From: Cadophora sp. MPI-SDFR-AT-0126
Taxonomy: Eukaryota; Ascomycota; Leotiomycetes; Helotiales; Ploettnerulaceae
Assembly (NCBI GenBank): GCA_020747065.1
Contig: JAGMVK010000005.1
Span: 2,542,001-2,606,000 of the forward strand
Length of the DNA stretch: 64,000 nt
Direction: 5' to 3'
The notes below the pieces were generated by a model, which saw only the letters and a list, made by a program, of their open reading frames with translations, had not been told where the DNA came from and made no database searches. Below, piece by piece: positions 11,903 through 24,161 of the stretch; positions within the stretch are counted from its first letter, which is position 1, and every line of letters begins with the position of its first letter. The position numbers and the translations under genes are program-made.

Positions 11903-14082
11903 ATGATTTACTCGATTGGAAGTCTGCTATGGATGCCCGTCCTGTTGTGTCCTTGGGTCGAGGCCGTCGGTATGTAAAGTATGAAAATAAATGCGCTGTA
12001 CTGTGCTGATAAGTCGCAGGTATAATACCGCAAACTCGAGTATTCCAGAACTCGTCAGATGTCACGAAAGTCACTTCGACATACTCATATCCAACTTTAA
12101 CACTTGGGACGCACTCATATACGACCAATTATTGGATCTCATACACAAAGTCTGTTTCGAGACCGCTGGAGACGCCATACGACACTAGCCTTGACAGCAA
12201 TGGCAACCCTTCTATGTACACGACCTGGTACATCACCCCCGATTCCAGTTCTTCTTACGAGGCCACCACTACCGAACCCACGCAATCTTCTTTAAGTTCC
12301 ATGAAATGGTTCAACATGTCGAGTATATATCCCTCAAGAACGGCTCCTCCATTGGACCTTTCTTCATACACTAAGTCTGAGAAATGGCCTGTCAAAACCG
12401 AGACGCCAAAAAGTGAGTCGTCGTCGACATCAAGTTGCTCGAGTCTAGAACCATGGGAGCCAGTGACAGTTTGGTCGATCGTTCCAAACACAACAACTGT
12501 GACCGTCACTGTGACCGGCAATGCCTCGACATCGTTCTCCACAGTTCCTGAGTTCACTCCTCCCGTGTATTGCCAAGAAACATCTTCAGCAGCCGTACCA
12601 ATAGCTATCACGCCAAAGTTTTCCACTACCGGTCCCAAAGAATCAACAGATAGCGCTATCGCGTCGTCAAGTACGCCGTATGGACTCTCGCCTCCAAAGA
12701 CCAATACGATTCCTGCGTCGGCCTCAATACGTTTCACAGTGACTGTCATCACAACGAGTAAGAACGCTGTTACCGTCACGACTCAAGCTACACTTCCGAC
12801 ATTTCCGGGAGAGAAAACAGATAAACAGACTGTGGATCCTGGCACTTATTCTGATACCCACGTGTGGTCACCTTTTCCTAATCCACCCCCGCAAACTAAT
12901 CCACCTCTTGAGGTGACGACGATCATCAATCCCGACCGATCAGCGCAAACTCGAATTACCCACGTGGTGGATGGTATCACACTTGTTGTTTCGCCGAGTC
13001 AGGCGGTGATTGGAGGCCAGGTTGTGGGAATTGGTTCGCCGCCAAAAACGATCACGGAAGGCGGTGATGTGTTTACAGTTGGCCCCAATCAAGTGGAAGG
13101 GCCTTTACTTATTATTCTTGTTCCTAATTATACTGGTAATGGAGGAGTGTTTGAGGAGCCACCAAAAACGACTACCATTCGAGGAGTTCCAGTCCAGGTT
13201 GGACCAACTGGAGTCGTAATAGGTGGCGGAGGTGGATCAGGGAGAACAACAACAATTCCGATTCAGCCGGGTGCTAGACCTACAACTCTTGTGGTCAAGG
13301 GACAGACTATATCCGTTGGACAAGGAGGAGTTGGGTTCTCGGGGACCACTATCACGCCACCGCCAAACATGCCAACCAATGTTGTCGTGGTCGGAGGACA
13401 AGGATTTTCGGCAATTGGGAGTTCAGTAGCTGTCATTGGAGGTACAACGTTCTCTTATGGTCCTGGGATTGCAGCTCAAACGGTGGTTCTTAATGGAGAA
13501 GCCATTACGGTTGGGCCCCAAGGAGTTATTTTCGATGGCACTACGATTGGAGGACCTGCTCATGCATCTGGAACACAATACGCAGTTGCTGGTGGACTAT
13601 CAATCTCAGAAATTGGATCTACCTTGGCCGTCATCAACGGAATGACATTCACAGTCGGTCCAGGAACAACTCCAATAACAACGGTCATCAGCGGACAAAC
13701 GGTCATCGCAGGACCCGACGGCCTGGTGATAGGTGGCGCCACACTGACGATTCCGTTCAACCCAACCACGCAAGCAGTCACAGCAGGGGGCATTACATTC
13801 TCGCAAGTAGGCGCCTCCATCGCTGTGATTGGCGGCAAGACATACACTTTCGGGCCTGGTGCTCCACAGACCACAACCGTGATTAACGGCCAAACGATCA
13901 GTATAGGGCCGGGTGGGATAGGGTTCAAAACGACGACATTCACGGCCATGACATCGAGACCTACCGGGACTGCGGCGGCGCAGACTACGAGTAAGAAAAA
14001 AAGCGGCGCTGGAAGGCTCAGAATTGGATTTGGCGTTTGGGCTTTGACGGCAGTGGCGATATGCTACTCTGTCTTATTATGA
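11903..14082 (+). CDS. Repetitive secreted wall protein, probably GPI-anchored (709 aa, 2 exons)
   Basis: Exon 1 (11903-11969) encodes a signal peptide (SLLWMPVLLCPWVEA). A GT-AG intron (11970-12019) leads into one long exon to 14082. The first ~300 residues are Ser/Thr/Pro-rich, with several TVTVT-type stretches expected to be O-glycosylated. The rest is built from degenerate repeats of about 45-60 residues alternating ITVGP/ISVGQ-like and AVIGG-TF-GPG units (for example GGLSISEIGSTLAVINGMTF and VIGGKTYTFGPG). These look like stacked short beta strands. The last ~20 residues are hydrophobic (FGVWALTAVAICYSVLL) after a small-residue/basic stretch, as expected for a GPI-anchor signal. The likely site is the outer face of the plasma membrane or the cell wall, with a structural or adhesive role. 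No enzyme domain is seen. The start was chosen because the downstream Met at 12214 would lose the signal peptide. Confidence 0.85.
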
Positions 14083-14551
14083 TGATTAGGAAAGGAAATT
14101 GTTGACAGGTTGGATGAATATTGGGAGGCAGGCAGGCAGTCTGTGTTCAGTGGCGTTTGTGGGAAAGGAAATATCTCTGCATATACCCCGGAGTTTTGGG
14201 CCTTCTGATGATGTAATGAAAACCACAGAAGCCGTAATTATGTATTTGTATAATATAGAAATGAACAGAACAAAAGTTGACTATCCCTATACTGTACCTC
14301 GAAAGCCCGATCATCTGAAGTCAAGGAGAGAAAGCAGGGGTGCACGAGGGTGAACTACGCTAAGCCTAGTAGAGCACTAATTACTTTTTGAACTCTTCCA
14401 AAATCGTCGCGTCACCAAACCTCCTTTCAACATCACACACAATAACGCAGCTCCCACAACTCCCAAAGCCCTCAACTTTTTGATACAAGACTGACCCAGA
14501 ATCACCTGGCTCAGTCAAACTACGCAACCCGAGTTCTCCGCACCCAATTAT
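14083..14551. other. Intergenic
   Basis: 3' region of the wall-protein gene and 5' region of the Ufo1-like gene. An 84-codon frame at 14099-14353 has no recognisable features. Nothing else is seen. Confidence 0.5.
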
Positions 14552-17500
14552 ATGCAACCAGAGCCCATCGAGTCTTCAACATATACCCCAATACTGAACG
14601 CTCCCGAGTCCTCTTCCACCCCCCAATATGGCATCAATGATTTTCCTCAGCCTTCCGCAGTCCTCCGTGACTCACGAGAGCAACACCACGCCGATCAGCC
14701 CGAGTCTGCAGCTGGCCAACAGCCTGCGGATGTCGTCGGGCATGGTGTCTTCGAGCAGCAGATGCCGGAGTTGCGAGGATTGAACATCCAAGATGGGAAT
14801 GAGAATAGACCTAAAGCATCCTTCCAACTGATTTCGGAGTACGAGAATGCATTGTCGCCTTCACCGGCCAGGAAATCGAGTGAGGGTCTTGGATTCAAAG
14901 TTGTCAAAAAGAAAGGTCATCGACTTGATGGTCCTCAGCTTGAGAATTTCCCGAATGGTATGTTGAATAGAGAACTTCACTTCTTATAGTATTGAATTGG
15001 AGCTAATATAAATCAGAGGTCCTCACGCATATCCTGTCCCATCTCCCAGCAGCTTCCCTGTCCGCTGTTTCCACCGTCTCCCGCCGCTTCTACAGTCTCG
15101 TCACCACACCTCACGCCTGGCGCACAGCTTTCTCACGCTTCTTCCCAGGGCAAGATGCGATCGAGGTACCAGTCGTCACGAACCGTCGCGGCTCAGATCT
15201 TGAGGCCAGAGAACAGCTTCGATCAGAAACGCGTCTGTTCACACGACTGACGGCTCTCGCATCCTGGCGAAGCGAATACATTCTCCGGACACGACTGTTG
15301 AGAAGTCTTGGCAGAGGGAAACCTGCGCAGATTGCTCCGGGTCATGGTGCTTCTTCGAGGACCAACAGTGCGGCGAATAATGCGAATGCGGTGGTCACGT
15401 ATAGCTCGCAGTTGTTCGCGACGGTCAATCATATTCATGCTGTCTTTGGAAGTGGCAAGAAGTCACCAAGGTTTATTCATGGTACTGATGAGACTGGTAC
15501 AGCTTGTACCAGCGATCCGAATATTGGCAAGATTGACAATTGGGGTCTCTCTGATCCTCAAGCTCTCCCGCAATTCTCGGAGCTCTTTATTGGTGATCAG
15601 CCGTATGGAGAAGGGGATGGACCAGCTGGATTACCTAACACCATGGATGTCAGTCAGCCTTACGGTATGATATATGGTGAAGGATTTCCTGGAGGCCAAG
15701 CATATTTTCGTTCTTCGGAAGAGATGCGTGGGCGATTCTTGAGCCAGCCAAGTGATATCACTGCACCGGAAGCTGGTATTCCCAAGGTTCCAGGGCTCGT
15801 CGAAGCGATTTCTGCGGTCTGGATCGCCAAGTCTTCATCCGTTCCTCTCATGACAGATGGGCTAGTCGGAATCGTGACTGGATCAACTCTTGGTGTCGTC
15901 ACTGCCTATTCTCTGGGTGCTGATACAACTTCTGGACGTCGCATCACAAAGGGTCAAATGACTGCGAAATGGGTCCTCAGTCCTGGTGTTCCCATTATAT
16001 CTATCAAGGTCGATGATTCTTACAATGCAAAACGTAAAGCCTCTGCACGTGTCTGGGCTGTTGCTTTGAATGCTCTTGGTGAGGTTTATTACCTCACTGA
16101 AACTCCGTCGTCTGCTTTGCTCGATGCCAAGGTTGAAGAAAATGAATTTGGACGACATGCTTGGGTCACTGGTCGGACAGCTTACTGGAATCTCGCTGAG
16201 CCGTCCCGACGTGTTGCTCGCGAGGATCCTTATCACGAAGCTGAAATTCATGGAAGCTACTCGCCAAGATCTTCCTCAAAGAACCAACGGCTTTCAAAGG
16301 CCCAGATCATTGCCGAGACAATTGAGATTGAGAAGTTTCTTGGCTATCGCCCAGCTCACTTCCGCAAGTTATGCGAGGGTTGGGATATGCGCCGAAGACT
16401 TGAAGTGGATTTTGCTGGTGATGACGGTAATGGCGCTGGTGAAGCGCTGTTCGTCATCAAATGTGGCATCGTCGAGAGCGAAGCAGCTGAAATTCGCCGA
16501 TATACCAGATGGAAGTCTGAGCAAGCGTCTCTTGATGAGTATCCTCTCCCCAAGACGCCACCGATGGCTTCTCGAACGACTACAATGGCTTCACTGTTTG
16601 GCGGAGGTACAGTGATCAGTCCTCCTAGGACTTCGTCACCAGATCGCTCTCAACGAGCATCAATCTTCGGCGGAAGTGCAACAATCACGCCTGCTAGAAT
16701 GTCATCACCTGAGCCAAACACTCCTGGTAGTCCTGTCCGAGCATCAACTGCACTCGTCGAGGAATGGCGGTCTTCCATCTTGTCACTCAAGAATCACCCA
16801 AACATTGAGATCACCACTACTGCAATCGATACGTCTACATATGCACTGCTGACGGTTGAAGAAGATCCTTTGAGAACAGTGAACGGAAACTCAAACTTCT
16901 CATCTCCATTTGCCACTCCGTCGGATCTAGATACTTCCTCTTCGACGCACATTCCCGGCCATAGAGCTCGATTTTTGGCTGTTGGAACCAAGACTGGCAG
17001 TGTCATCATGTGGAATATGCGAGGTCCTCAATCTAATAATCCGTCGATTGTCAACGATCTTCACCCGCTACGTACTATCTACACTGATTCGCCAGAGATC
17101 TCTTGCCTGGCAGTGTCTGCTTTGTATCTTGTTCACGGCGGTAATGATGGTCTCGTTCAGACGTGGGATCCACTGGCGTCTACGCTGCAGCCCATCCGAA
17201 CATTGAACTCCCGATTCTCGTCTCGGGCTCGCCGTCGTTTGGTCCAAGCTCAAGCCTCGATCTTCGGAGTTGGTATCAATCTCTATGCTGCTGGCGCTAT
17301 TGCAATTGATCCAGACCCAACCGTGCTTCGCGGCATGGTCTCTCTGGGAACTCATCTCAGGTACTGGTCATACAGCTCCTCTGCAGCCGATCAATATCAA
17401 AGCAAGAAACGTCGTGTCCGCCGTGGCGAACGTGGAAGCAATGGTGCATCCGATCGCTTTACCAGCACTGGCCGAGGTGCACTCATGGACTACATCGCAA

Positions 17501-18057
17501 CCGAACAAGACGAGCTCAAGAAAGAGAAACTCCGCCGATCTCGCGAAGACGCCCGACTTCAGAACCGCTTTGGCGTTGGTCTCGGCGGGCTCTCCGAAGA
17601 AGAAGCTATTCGCTACGCAGAAATGGTCTCCGCCGAAGCCTTCCAGAAAGAAGAAGAAGAGCGCCGCACAAGCGATATGGGCTATCTGGGTGACATCAAT
17701 GAGAGTTCTACCTCTCAATCAGCCTGGTCCAGCAGCGCAACGGTCACCCCAGCTTCCTCGCCTCCAAAGTACAAGCCAGACTCAGACTTCGAATCCGACC
17801 TTGAAGAAGCCATCCGTCTTTCCCTCCTCGATGGCGTCGATGAAGGTGGACGGTCTCCGAAAGCGTCTGGATCTGGTGAATACGATATTCCGATTACGTA
17901 TAAGCAGTCTGGGAAGAAATCGAAACGTTCGCCATCGGCATCTCCTTCTACATCGAGGAATCGGAAGGGGAAAGGGAAGGGTGAGGGAAGTCGAAAGACG
18001 GAGGTCGCGGCTGATGATCTGGATTATGCGCTTCAGTTGAGTCTCGCTGAAGAATGA
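14552..18057 (+). CDS. Ufo1-like F-box protein with WD-type repeats and UIMs (1148 aa)
   Basis: Probable substrate adaptor of an SCF ubiquitin ligase. Exons are 14552-14957 and 15017-18057, joined in phase 1. The F-box (about residues 130-180) is split by the intron: LENFPN is completed to LENFPNEVLTHILSHLPAAS. WD-like elements occur in the middle, for example GTKTGSVIMWNM and GGNDGLVQTWDP. Two ubiquitin-interacting motifs close the protein: DLEEAIRLSLLDG (about 1060-1072) and DLDYALQLSLAEE at the extreme C-terminus. F-box plus WD plus C-terminal UIMs is the architecture of yeast Ufo1, which brings substrates such as HO endonuclease to SCF. A substrate cannot be inferred here. The TGA at 18055-18057 is followed in the same frame by 39 more sense codons that look protein-coding, so the true C-terminus may lie at 18177. 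Confidence 0.9.
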
Positions 18058-18177
18058 AGCCGTTTAGATGCTGCTGCTTCTGCTTCTGGTGGAGCTGAAG
18101 ATGGAAGTGTGAGGGACGAATTTCCGGTTCTTGAAGCGCCTGAGGTGCAGGGCAAGGGCAAAGGGAGAGCTCTCTAA
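18058..18177 (+). other. In-frame coding-like extension after the Ufo1-like stop codon
   Basis: Reading straight through the TGA gives 39 further codons and then TAA at 18175-18177. The predicted peptide contains EFPVLEAPEVQGKGKGRAL, preceded by an Ala/Ser/Gly stretch. The Lys/Gly-rich composition matches the KGKGKG run just upstream in the main frame. It therefore looks like the original C-terminus cut off by a CGA-to-TGA change, or a readthrough tail. Confidence 0.55.
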
Positions 18178-19751
18178 AGTAAGTGAGCTGTGATATTGTC
18201 GGGTAGTGCAACAGTGGATGGCGGGCGCTTGCGTTCTTGGGGTCTGGTCGACAATGGTTGAGGTCGAGTGTGATAGATGCGTCTTGGTTAGGGATTCCTT
18301 TGCTTTTCATGCTTGTTTAGCTTGCTTTTTTTTCGTTATGACTTTCTTCGCCCATAATAACGCGCTGGGCTTTAATTTCTCTCACTCGCCGAACTCACCA
18401 ACTACTAATAGAGTAGCTGGGGCAAGGTGTGCTTCAATGACAGATGATTTTCTGCTTTGCTATAATGTACTGTGCTATATTTGACTTACATCAATCAGGT
18501 CTCGTGTATGATGATATGAGAGAACGACATCGTGCTAAAGATCAAAATGTGAAATGAGTTTCTGAATTTAGTAAGAAAGCAGAGTATGTTGTGTGCTCCA
18601 TATCATCAATCTTGAAGGATACAATTCAAGTTCAGCTTCGGTATCACCACCATTTCGAGATGACGCTTCGAGCCCATCCGGTTTTGTTGCTTTTTGCATA
18701 ACACAGGTAAGGTTGTAAGAAAGTAAACACACATATCCCGCGAAAGTCGTTGTCTGTAACTCGGTTAATTTTTGATTTGGTATATAGACTCATAGTGCTT
18801 TCAGAGCGGGACCGAGAGTTCGAAGTGGACGAACGGAGAGCAAAAGAGAAAGCAAAAAGAAGACGAAGAACCAAAAACACATCACAATGTTAAAAAAGAA
18901 CCTATATCCTCCGACCCCACGCACTTCATCCCATCTAAGGGGCAGCGCACTTTTTGGCTGAATATAGTCTTGTTCCATTAAGTGGCTACTATCAAGCTCT
19001 TTCCAACTAGGCCAGGCCAACCTAGGAATTGACGGGAGAGTGGTGCTAATTTGGATGTTTGAGGAGAGGAGGGGCGGGAGGGGTGAATTTGGAAGGGGGA
19101 GGGGGGGATGGAAAGAGACTTGCGGATGGAGTGAATGGGATATGAGAATGAGAATGAGGCGAGTGGATTGATGATTGCCGTTAGAGAGGTGTGGAGACTG
19201 GGCTTGGGATAGGTGGTATTCGATTGTTGGAGATCAGTCTGGCTTTGCTGAGATAAGTGTAGTATGGAGATTTGGCGAGGTGGATTTCGGTCCTGGAAGT
19301 GTATTATGATGTAGAATTTCTCAATTTTGAGTACTACTGTAATTGTCGACATATATACTTCGTTTGCATTGTAATTTATGTACTTTCACTGTTTGTGCAG
19401 CTTTTTGATATTTCTACAAATCTCATGGTTCCAGAGAACCATCGTCTGATTTTACAGTTTTTAACATCCCAAATAAGACCGCAGGGCACAGAGAGCGAAT
19501 TGAAGCCTATAAGAGTAATATTTAACGATGGGGGTTAGGGGCCCATGAAATTAATGAAATTCTCTTCCACTGGTGACCGACCCGTCATTGCTGCCTACCT
19601 TAAGTAAGCACAACAAACCCTGTGTCGCTTGCATCTTTCTCCATCCCATCTCTTAGCACCCACACAATCTTCACTTCAAGCACGATACATTGAAAGTGAA
19701 ATTTGGAAGCGTCACTTCTTACCCTAGTAGTTTCCCAACTGCCCCTTCCAC
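18178..19751. other. Intergenic
   Basis: 3' region of the Ufo1-like gene and promoter side of the HET gene. Short open frames on both strands (for example 18978-19352, minus) have no recognisable content. Nothing else is seen. Confidence 0.5.
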
Positions 19752-21832
19752 ATGTCTCTCTGCACCCTCTGTCAGCAAATCACCCCCTGGTCCCTCAAAC
19801 GCCTCACCTTCGCCGGCCTCATCCCTCCCTCCCCACACCTCTGCAACCCCCACCACAAATCACTACACCTCCTCCAAACCTCCGCTTCCAATTGCCCCCT
19901 ATGTCATCTCTTCTACAACGCTCTCTTAAACAGCCGTATCCCAGCAACCAAAGACCTAGATTTCGATGCGCCTGTTTACTTAGCGTTGGTTTTAAACGCT
20001 TATAGAGATCGCATGGTGAGGGAGCCGCAGCTTGCGGAGCTGGTGTTGTGTTGTGGTGGCGTTTTTGTCAGGTTGAATGCTGTTGCGGAGGAGGGGAGTA
20101 GGGCTGCGAGGGAGGGCGCGGTGGCGGGGAGAATGCCGAGTGAGCCGGGGGCAGAGGAGGCGTTTGAGACTGTAGGGGCGTGGTTGGGGGCGTGTGTGAG
20201 GGAGCATGGGGATTGTAGGCTTGGTGGGAAAGGGATTTCGGTTGATGGAGAGGAAATGGTGGACTTGCCTCATCGGGTTTTGGATGTTGGGGTTGGACGC
20301 GGAGGGGATGAGGGTGTTATTCGGCTGGTTGAGACGGAAGTTGATGATGTGCTGAGGAAGGGACAGTATGTTGCGCTCAGTCATCGGTGGCCTGTTGACC
20401 CTAAGGAGCATTTCATGACTACAAGACCCGTGCTGGAGCAGAGGAAGAGAGAGATTAGGCTGGAGGAGATACCGGCTACTTATAGGGACGCGGTGATGGT
20501 GACTAGGAGGCTGGGGGTGAGATATCTGTGGATTGATAGTTTGTGTATCGTCCAAGACGATGCAGGGGATTGGGAGAGGGAAGCTGCGTTGATGGGGTCT
20601 ATTTATCATAATTCTACAGTGACGGTTATGGCTGCTACCAGTAGTATCAACAGGCCGAAGGGTGAAGCCGGAGACTCGGAGCAAGAAGTGAAGTACTCGA
20701 GCAATGGGTTTTTGGGTAAGAGACAGGGATCGAAAGAACAGGTGAGGGTGAGGTTGGAGTATGTGGATGAGGAGTGGAGGAAGACTGGGGATTATTGGGA
20801 GGTGGTTGATAGAGGGAACTTGGAGCTGGTTGATCGGAACATGGAATTGTTTACTAGAGGCTGGGTGATGCAGGAGGAGATGTTGCCAAGGAGGAGAATT
20901 CTTTATACACCCGATCAATTGGTTTGGGTATGTTTATTCCTTCCTAATGCTTCCATACTATCCAATCTTTCATTTTGCTTTTCGATTTCAACGGTGACAA
21001 GCTAAATTTCACCCACTAGTATTGCAACGTAATGGTCATTCGAGAGATCAACCGGAAAGTCCGCTGCGATGTAGCGGACATGCAAAAAGACGAGGGCTTC
21101 ATCGATCATTGGCTCGGTCTCGTTGAACGCTACTCTGAACGCAACCTCACCTTTGAATCAGACAAGCTGCCTGCATTATCTGGTCTCGCTACCTACTTCA
21201 GCGAGTTGCACAAGCAGAATTATTATGCGGGAATATTTAACGGTGCAGTTGCAGAGACTCTGCTTTGGAGACCGACTAAGCTGGGTGGTCTGGTGAAGCC
21301 GAAACGATATGTCGCCCCAAGTTGGAGTTGGGTGAGGCCGAATGGTTGGATTAAGATGGTTGCGCCGCAACAGCCGGGTGAGTCAAGGGATCAGAGAGCG
21401 GTTAGTCAATTGGAGAGTGTGCTTGAGGATGTGAGATTTGAGCTGGAGAGTGAAGTTGTAGAGGCTCCGTACGGAAGAATCAGAGAGGGAGGCTTGATGA
21501 GGGTGAGAGGATTGGTGAAAGATGTTTGGATGGAGCTGGTGGAAAGCGATGACAGTGGTCGGTTGGTGAAGATGCGTCTTCTTGCAGATGGAAAGTTCAT
21601 GGGTGTTTTCTATCTTGATTATTCTGATGACCTGGATAGAGCATCGATGGAATTGGGGATCATGAAGTGGAATGTTAAATGTTTATGGGTGCTGAAGGAA
21701 TGTGAGTATGTACTGGTTTTGAGAGCTGTGGGTAAGGAAGCGGGTCTATATGAGCGAATTGGCATTGCTGATATTGATCCTGCTTGGTTTGAGTTTGGTG
21801 GATTCCGGAGGGAGCATGTGTCTATAATTTGA
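19752..21832 (+). CDS. HET-domain protein (662 aa, 2 exons)
   Basis: Heterokaryon-incompatibility family protein. Exons are 19752-20927 and 21020-21832, joined in phase 0 by a 92 nt GT-AG intron. An N-terminal segment with CxxC pairs (SLCTLCQQI, NCPLCHLF) precedes the HET domain at about residues 205-340. Diagnostic motifs are YVALSHRWP, IPATYRDAVMVTRRLGVRYLWIDSLCI and the following WEREAALMGSIYHNSTVTV. The later RGWVMQEEMLPRRRI and PSWSWVRPNGW match the downstream conserved blocks of this family. Such proteins mediate or restrain non-self recognition and cell death after hyphal fusion, but most genomic copies have no tested function. It has no visible NACHT, patatin or repeat partner domain. 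The only other gene nearby, the small membrane protein that follows, is not an obvious partner. Confidence 0.93.
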
Positions 21833-22588
21833 ACTCCAGGAATGACCCAGGTAGTGTTTGTTTAGATAGAAGACGAGGCTTGGGGATGGTTAAGCGAAGA
21901 TGCTGCGGCCGCCCCGCACTTCCACTCCTTTGCATGTCTTCTAGGTCTTACTGAACGATCCACCATTCTTACTTCACGATTAACGTACTCTGCCCCCAAA
22001 GGAGAAACGCACAGGTGTTGGAATGAATCCTGAAAATTTCACAAGTTGCTCCTCATGTGTTCCATACGATGCTGATTTTCCACTTCCCTGGATCGGGCGG
22101 CGCGGAGCGAATAATAAGCGAGGACGGTCTATCGCAGGCATCCGCGTAACCTTCTCCCGGCTCAGCCACATCAACACCTTAAAACCTCGCGAGTCATCAC
22201 GTATCAAGATCGCCGACTGACCGCGAACGCGAATACGCCTCTCACGCCGCGCTATTTCGGATTACATAATTCGTATGGTCGGATTGCTGTGGTGAGGTTT
22301 GTAGGTGTGAATGAGGCTTGGGTGACGGAGGGACGGTGGAGGGTTACCGGACGAAAGCAGGCTGCCATTTAAGATGTTGGGCTCACCCTCCCTCGCGACC
22401 CGAAATAATTTTCAATTCTGCCGAGTTTCTTGGGTAATTGTTGTGTTGAGCTCTGTCTCACGAGAAAGTCTGGTGGAATTCTTGAGGGTTCTGTTTCAGA
22501 GTCGTTTTCCTCTCTCTAGATCCAATCAACAACATCTCGTCCAATCCTCCCATCACACTACTTGACCGCCTACAAAGAACAACGAAAT
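21833..22588. other. Intergenic
   Basis: 3' region of the HET gene and promoter of the membrane-protein gene at 22589. No supported feature is seen. Confidence 0.5.
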
Positions 22589-23203
22589 ATGCCACCACAA
22601 CTCTCCCACCCCCTCGCTCCCCGCTACGTCCCACCCTCGATGTACGTCCACGGCGCCAAGCTCTCCGCCAAACTCATCGCTCTCATCGTGATTCTCACGG
22701 TCTTCACAGCGCTCTTCAGTACCTGTCTATGCTACATCTGCATCAAGCGACGTCGGGCCAGGAGTCGACGATTAAGAAGGGAGAAGGAGGAGCGCGAGAA
22801 TAAGCAACTGAGACCCAGGATCAATGGGCGTAATGCAAAGTTTTTCGCGCCGGGATTGTATGCCATGAAAGAGGGGAAGAAGGACGAGAGTTGGCTAAGT
22901 GATTTAGCTGGGAGGGTTAGGAGGGGAGAGGATGGAAGGAAAAGCAGGGGAGGGTGGAAGGAGGGGTTGAAGGGGAAGGTTGATAGGGGTGTGCTGGAGA
23001 GGTGGAATAGGAGGGAGAGGGAATATGAGATTGAGAGGGATGGGTTCGATGTTAATGTTAAAGATGGGGTTGAGGTGCAAGAGATTGAAATGCAGAAGCT
23101 TGGTGTTGGTGTTGCTGGTGTGTATTATGAGACGGGTGGTGAGAATGGGAAAATGGCTGTTAAGAAACCGGAGAAGGCGTGGTTGAGATGGGGGAGGAGA
23201 TGA
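22589..23203 (+). CDS. Small single-pass membrane protein, unknown function (204 aa)
   Basis: Intronless. The ATG at 22589 is the first in frame; an upstream TTG at 22562 was not used. A short Pro-rich N-terminus precedes one membrane span (about residues 26-50, LIALIVILTVFTALFSTCLC). A strongly basic stop-transfer run (IKRRRARSRRLRREK) follows, then a charged, Arg/Gly/Lys/Glu-rich cytoplasmic region of about 150 residues. The charge pattern places the long C-terminus in the cytosol. I do not recognise the family. The basic tail could bind acidic lipids or protein partners, but that is a guess. Confidence 0.65.
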   Translation: MPPQLSHPLAPRYVPPSMYVHGAKLSAKLIALIVILTVFTALFSTCLCYICIKRRRARSRRLRREKEERENKQLRPRINGRNAKFFAPGLYAMKEGKKDESWLSDLAGRVRRGEDGRKSRGGWKEGLKGKVDRGVLERWNRREREYEIERDGFDVNVKDGVEVQEIEMQKLGVGVAGVYYETGGENGKMAVKKPEKAWLRWGRR

Positions 23204-24161
23204 AGCTAGGCTCGTATACGGCTGTTGCAATGTTACAGGACGAGAAATGGTTTTATGGAGGGAGAGAGTAATGAGAAATGACATGTTTCCTTCTTTCTTC
23301 CATACGCGAGTCACGGTTCTTGATTAGGATTTTCAATAATATACTCCGCAATCAGAAGGAGCGATTCTCCTTCAAATATACTGCCAAGGTCTATATGATT
23401 ACTAATGTAATCTTTGGGTTTCATTGATAAGAGCTGCTGCGCGGGTGAGGATAGAAAATATACTCATCTCGTGGGAATGTGGAAACTAGTTCGGGATTCT
23501 GGGTCATTTCATCTCTTCTGATTCACGACATCAGCTAAGAAGTAGGCCTGAAAGATGGAGAAAACCACGAAATTACTTGTGAACAAACTGAGACAGCGTC
23601 TATGTATCCATTTGTTCATTTTGAACTCATAGCATAATTATAGATTGAGCTTTGGCAATGATTTCCTAATCAACTCCGAGAGTTCGCTTAAGAAAAATCA
23701 ACAAACCAACTTTCGTGACTTTATCACCTAATTCCATGGAGCAGCTTGAAATCAAACGCGAGTGGTGAAACGGTTTGTGAATGATTAGAAATATATGACT
23801 TGATGTGTATCTGGAAATGAAAGGTGGAGTCCTTTTACTTTCAGGCTGAAAGTGATTGAACTGTTCCTGTACAGCGGATCGGAAAGGAGCTTCTGGATTA
23901 TGTTAATTTGCTGCACAAGTTCCTTGTTCATCAATCTAATGACAAAATTCCTCAAAAACATTTCATCAAGTGATCTAGTGTTCTTGATCTCAGACCACGC
24001 ATGGTTGGGACAATATGTACCGTCAAAGTTTATGCAAACACAAAAAGCACCATTTGCAAAACCTTGAGCTTGCGACTCTTTTATTTTAAATCGCATCGAA
24101 CCAGTATAAAACATCCTAATATCAAGCCAATCAACTCCTACTCAGCTCCAGGCATTCCATA
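23204..24161. other. Intergenic between converging genes
   Basis: AT-rich. It lies between the 3' ends of the membrane-protein gene (plus) and the Pro-rich gene (minus). A 109-codon minus frame at 23785-24114 has no recognisable motif and the surroundings look noncoding. Confidence 0.45.

Noticed and set aside
17270..18040. 256-codon plus frame in a second frame of the Ufo1-like gene
   Set aside because: Shadow frame. The UIMs and WD-like text are in the main frame.
19992..20918. 308-codon minus frame under the HET gene
   Set aside because: Antisense shadow. The plus strand clearly encodes the HET domain.
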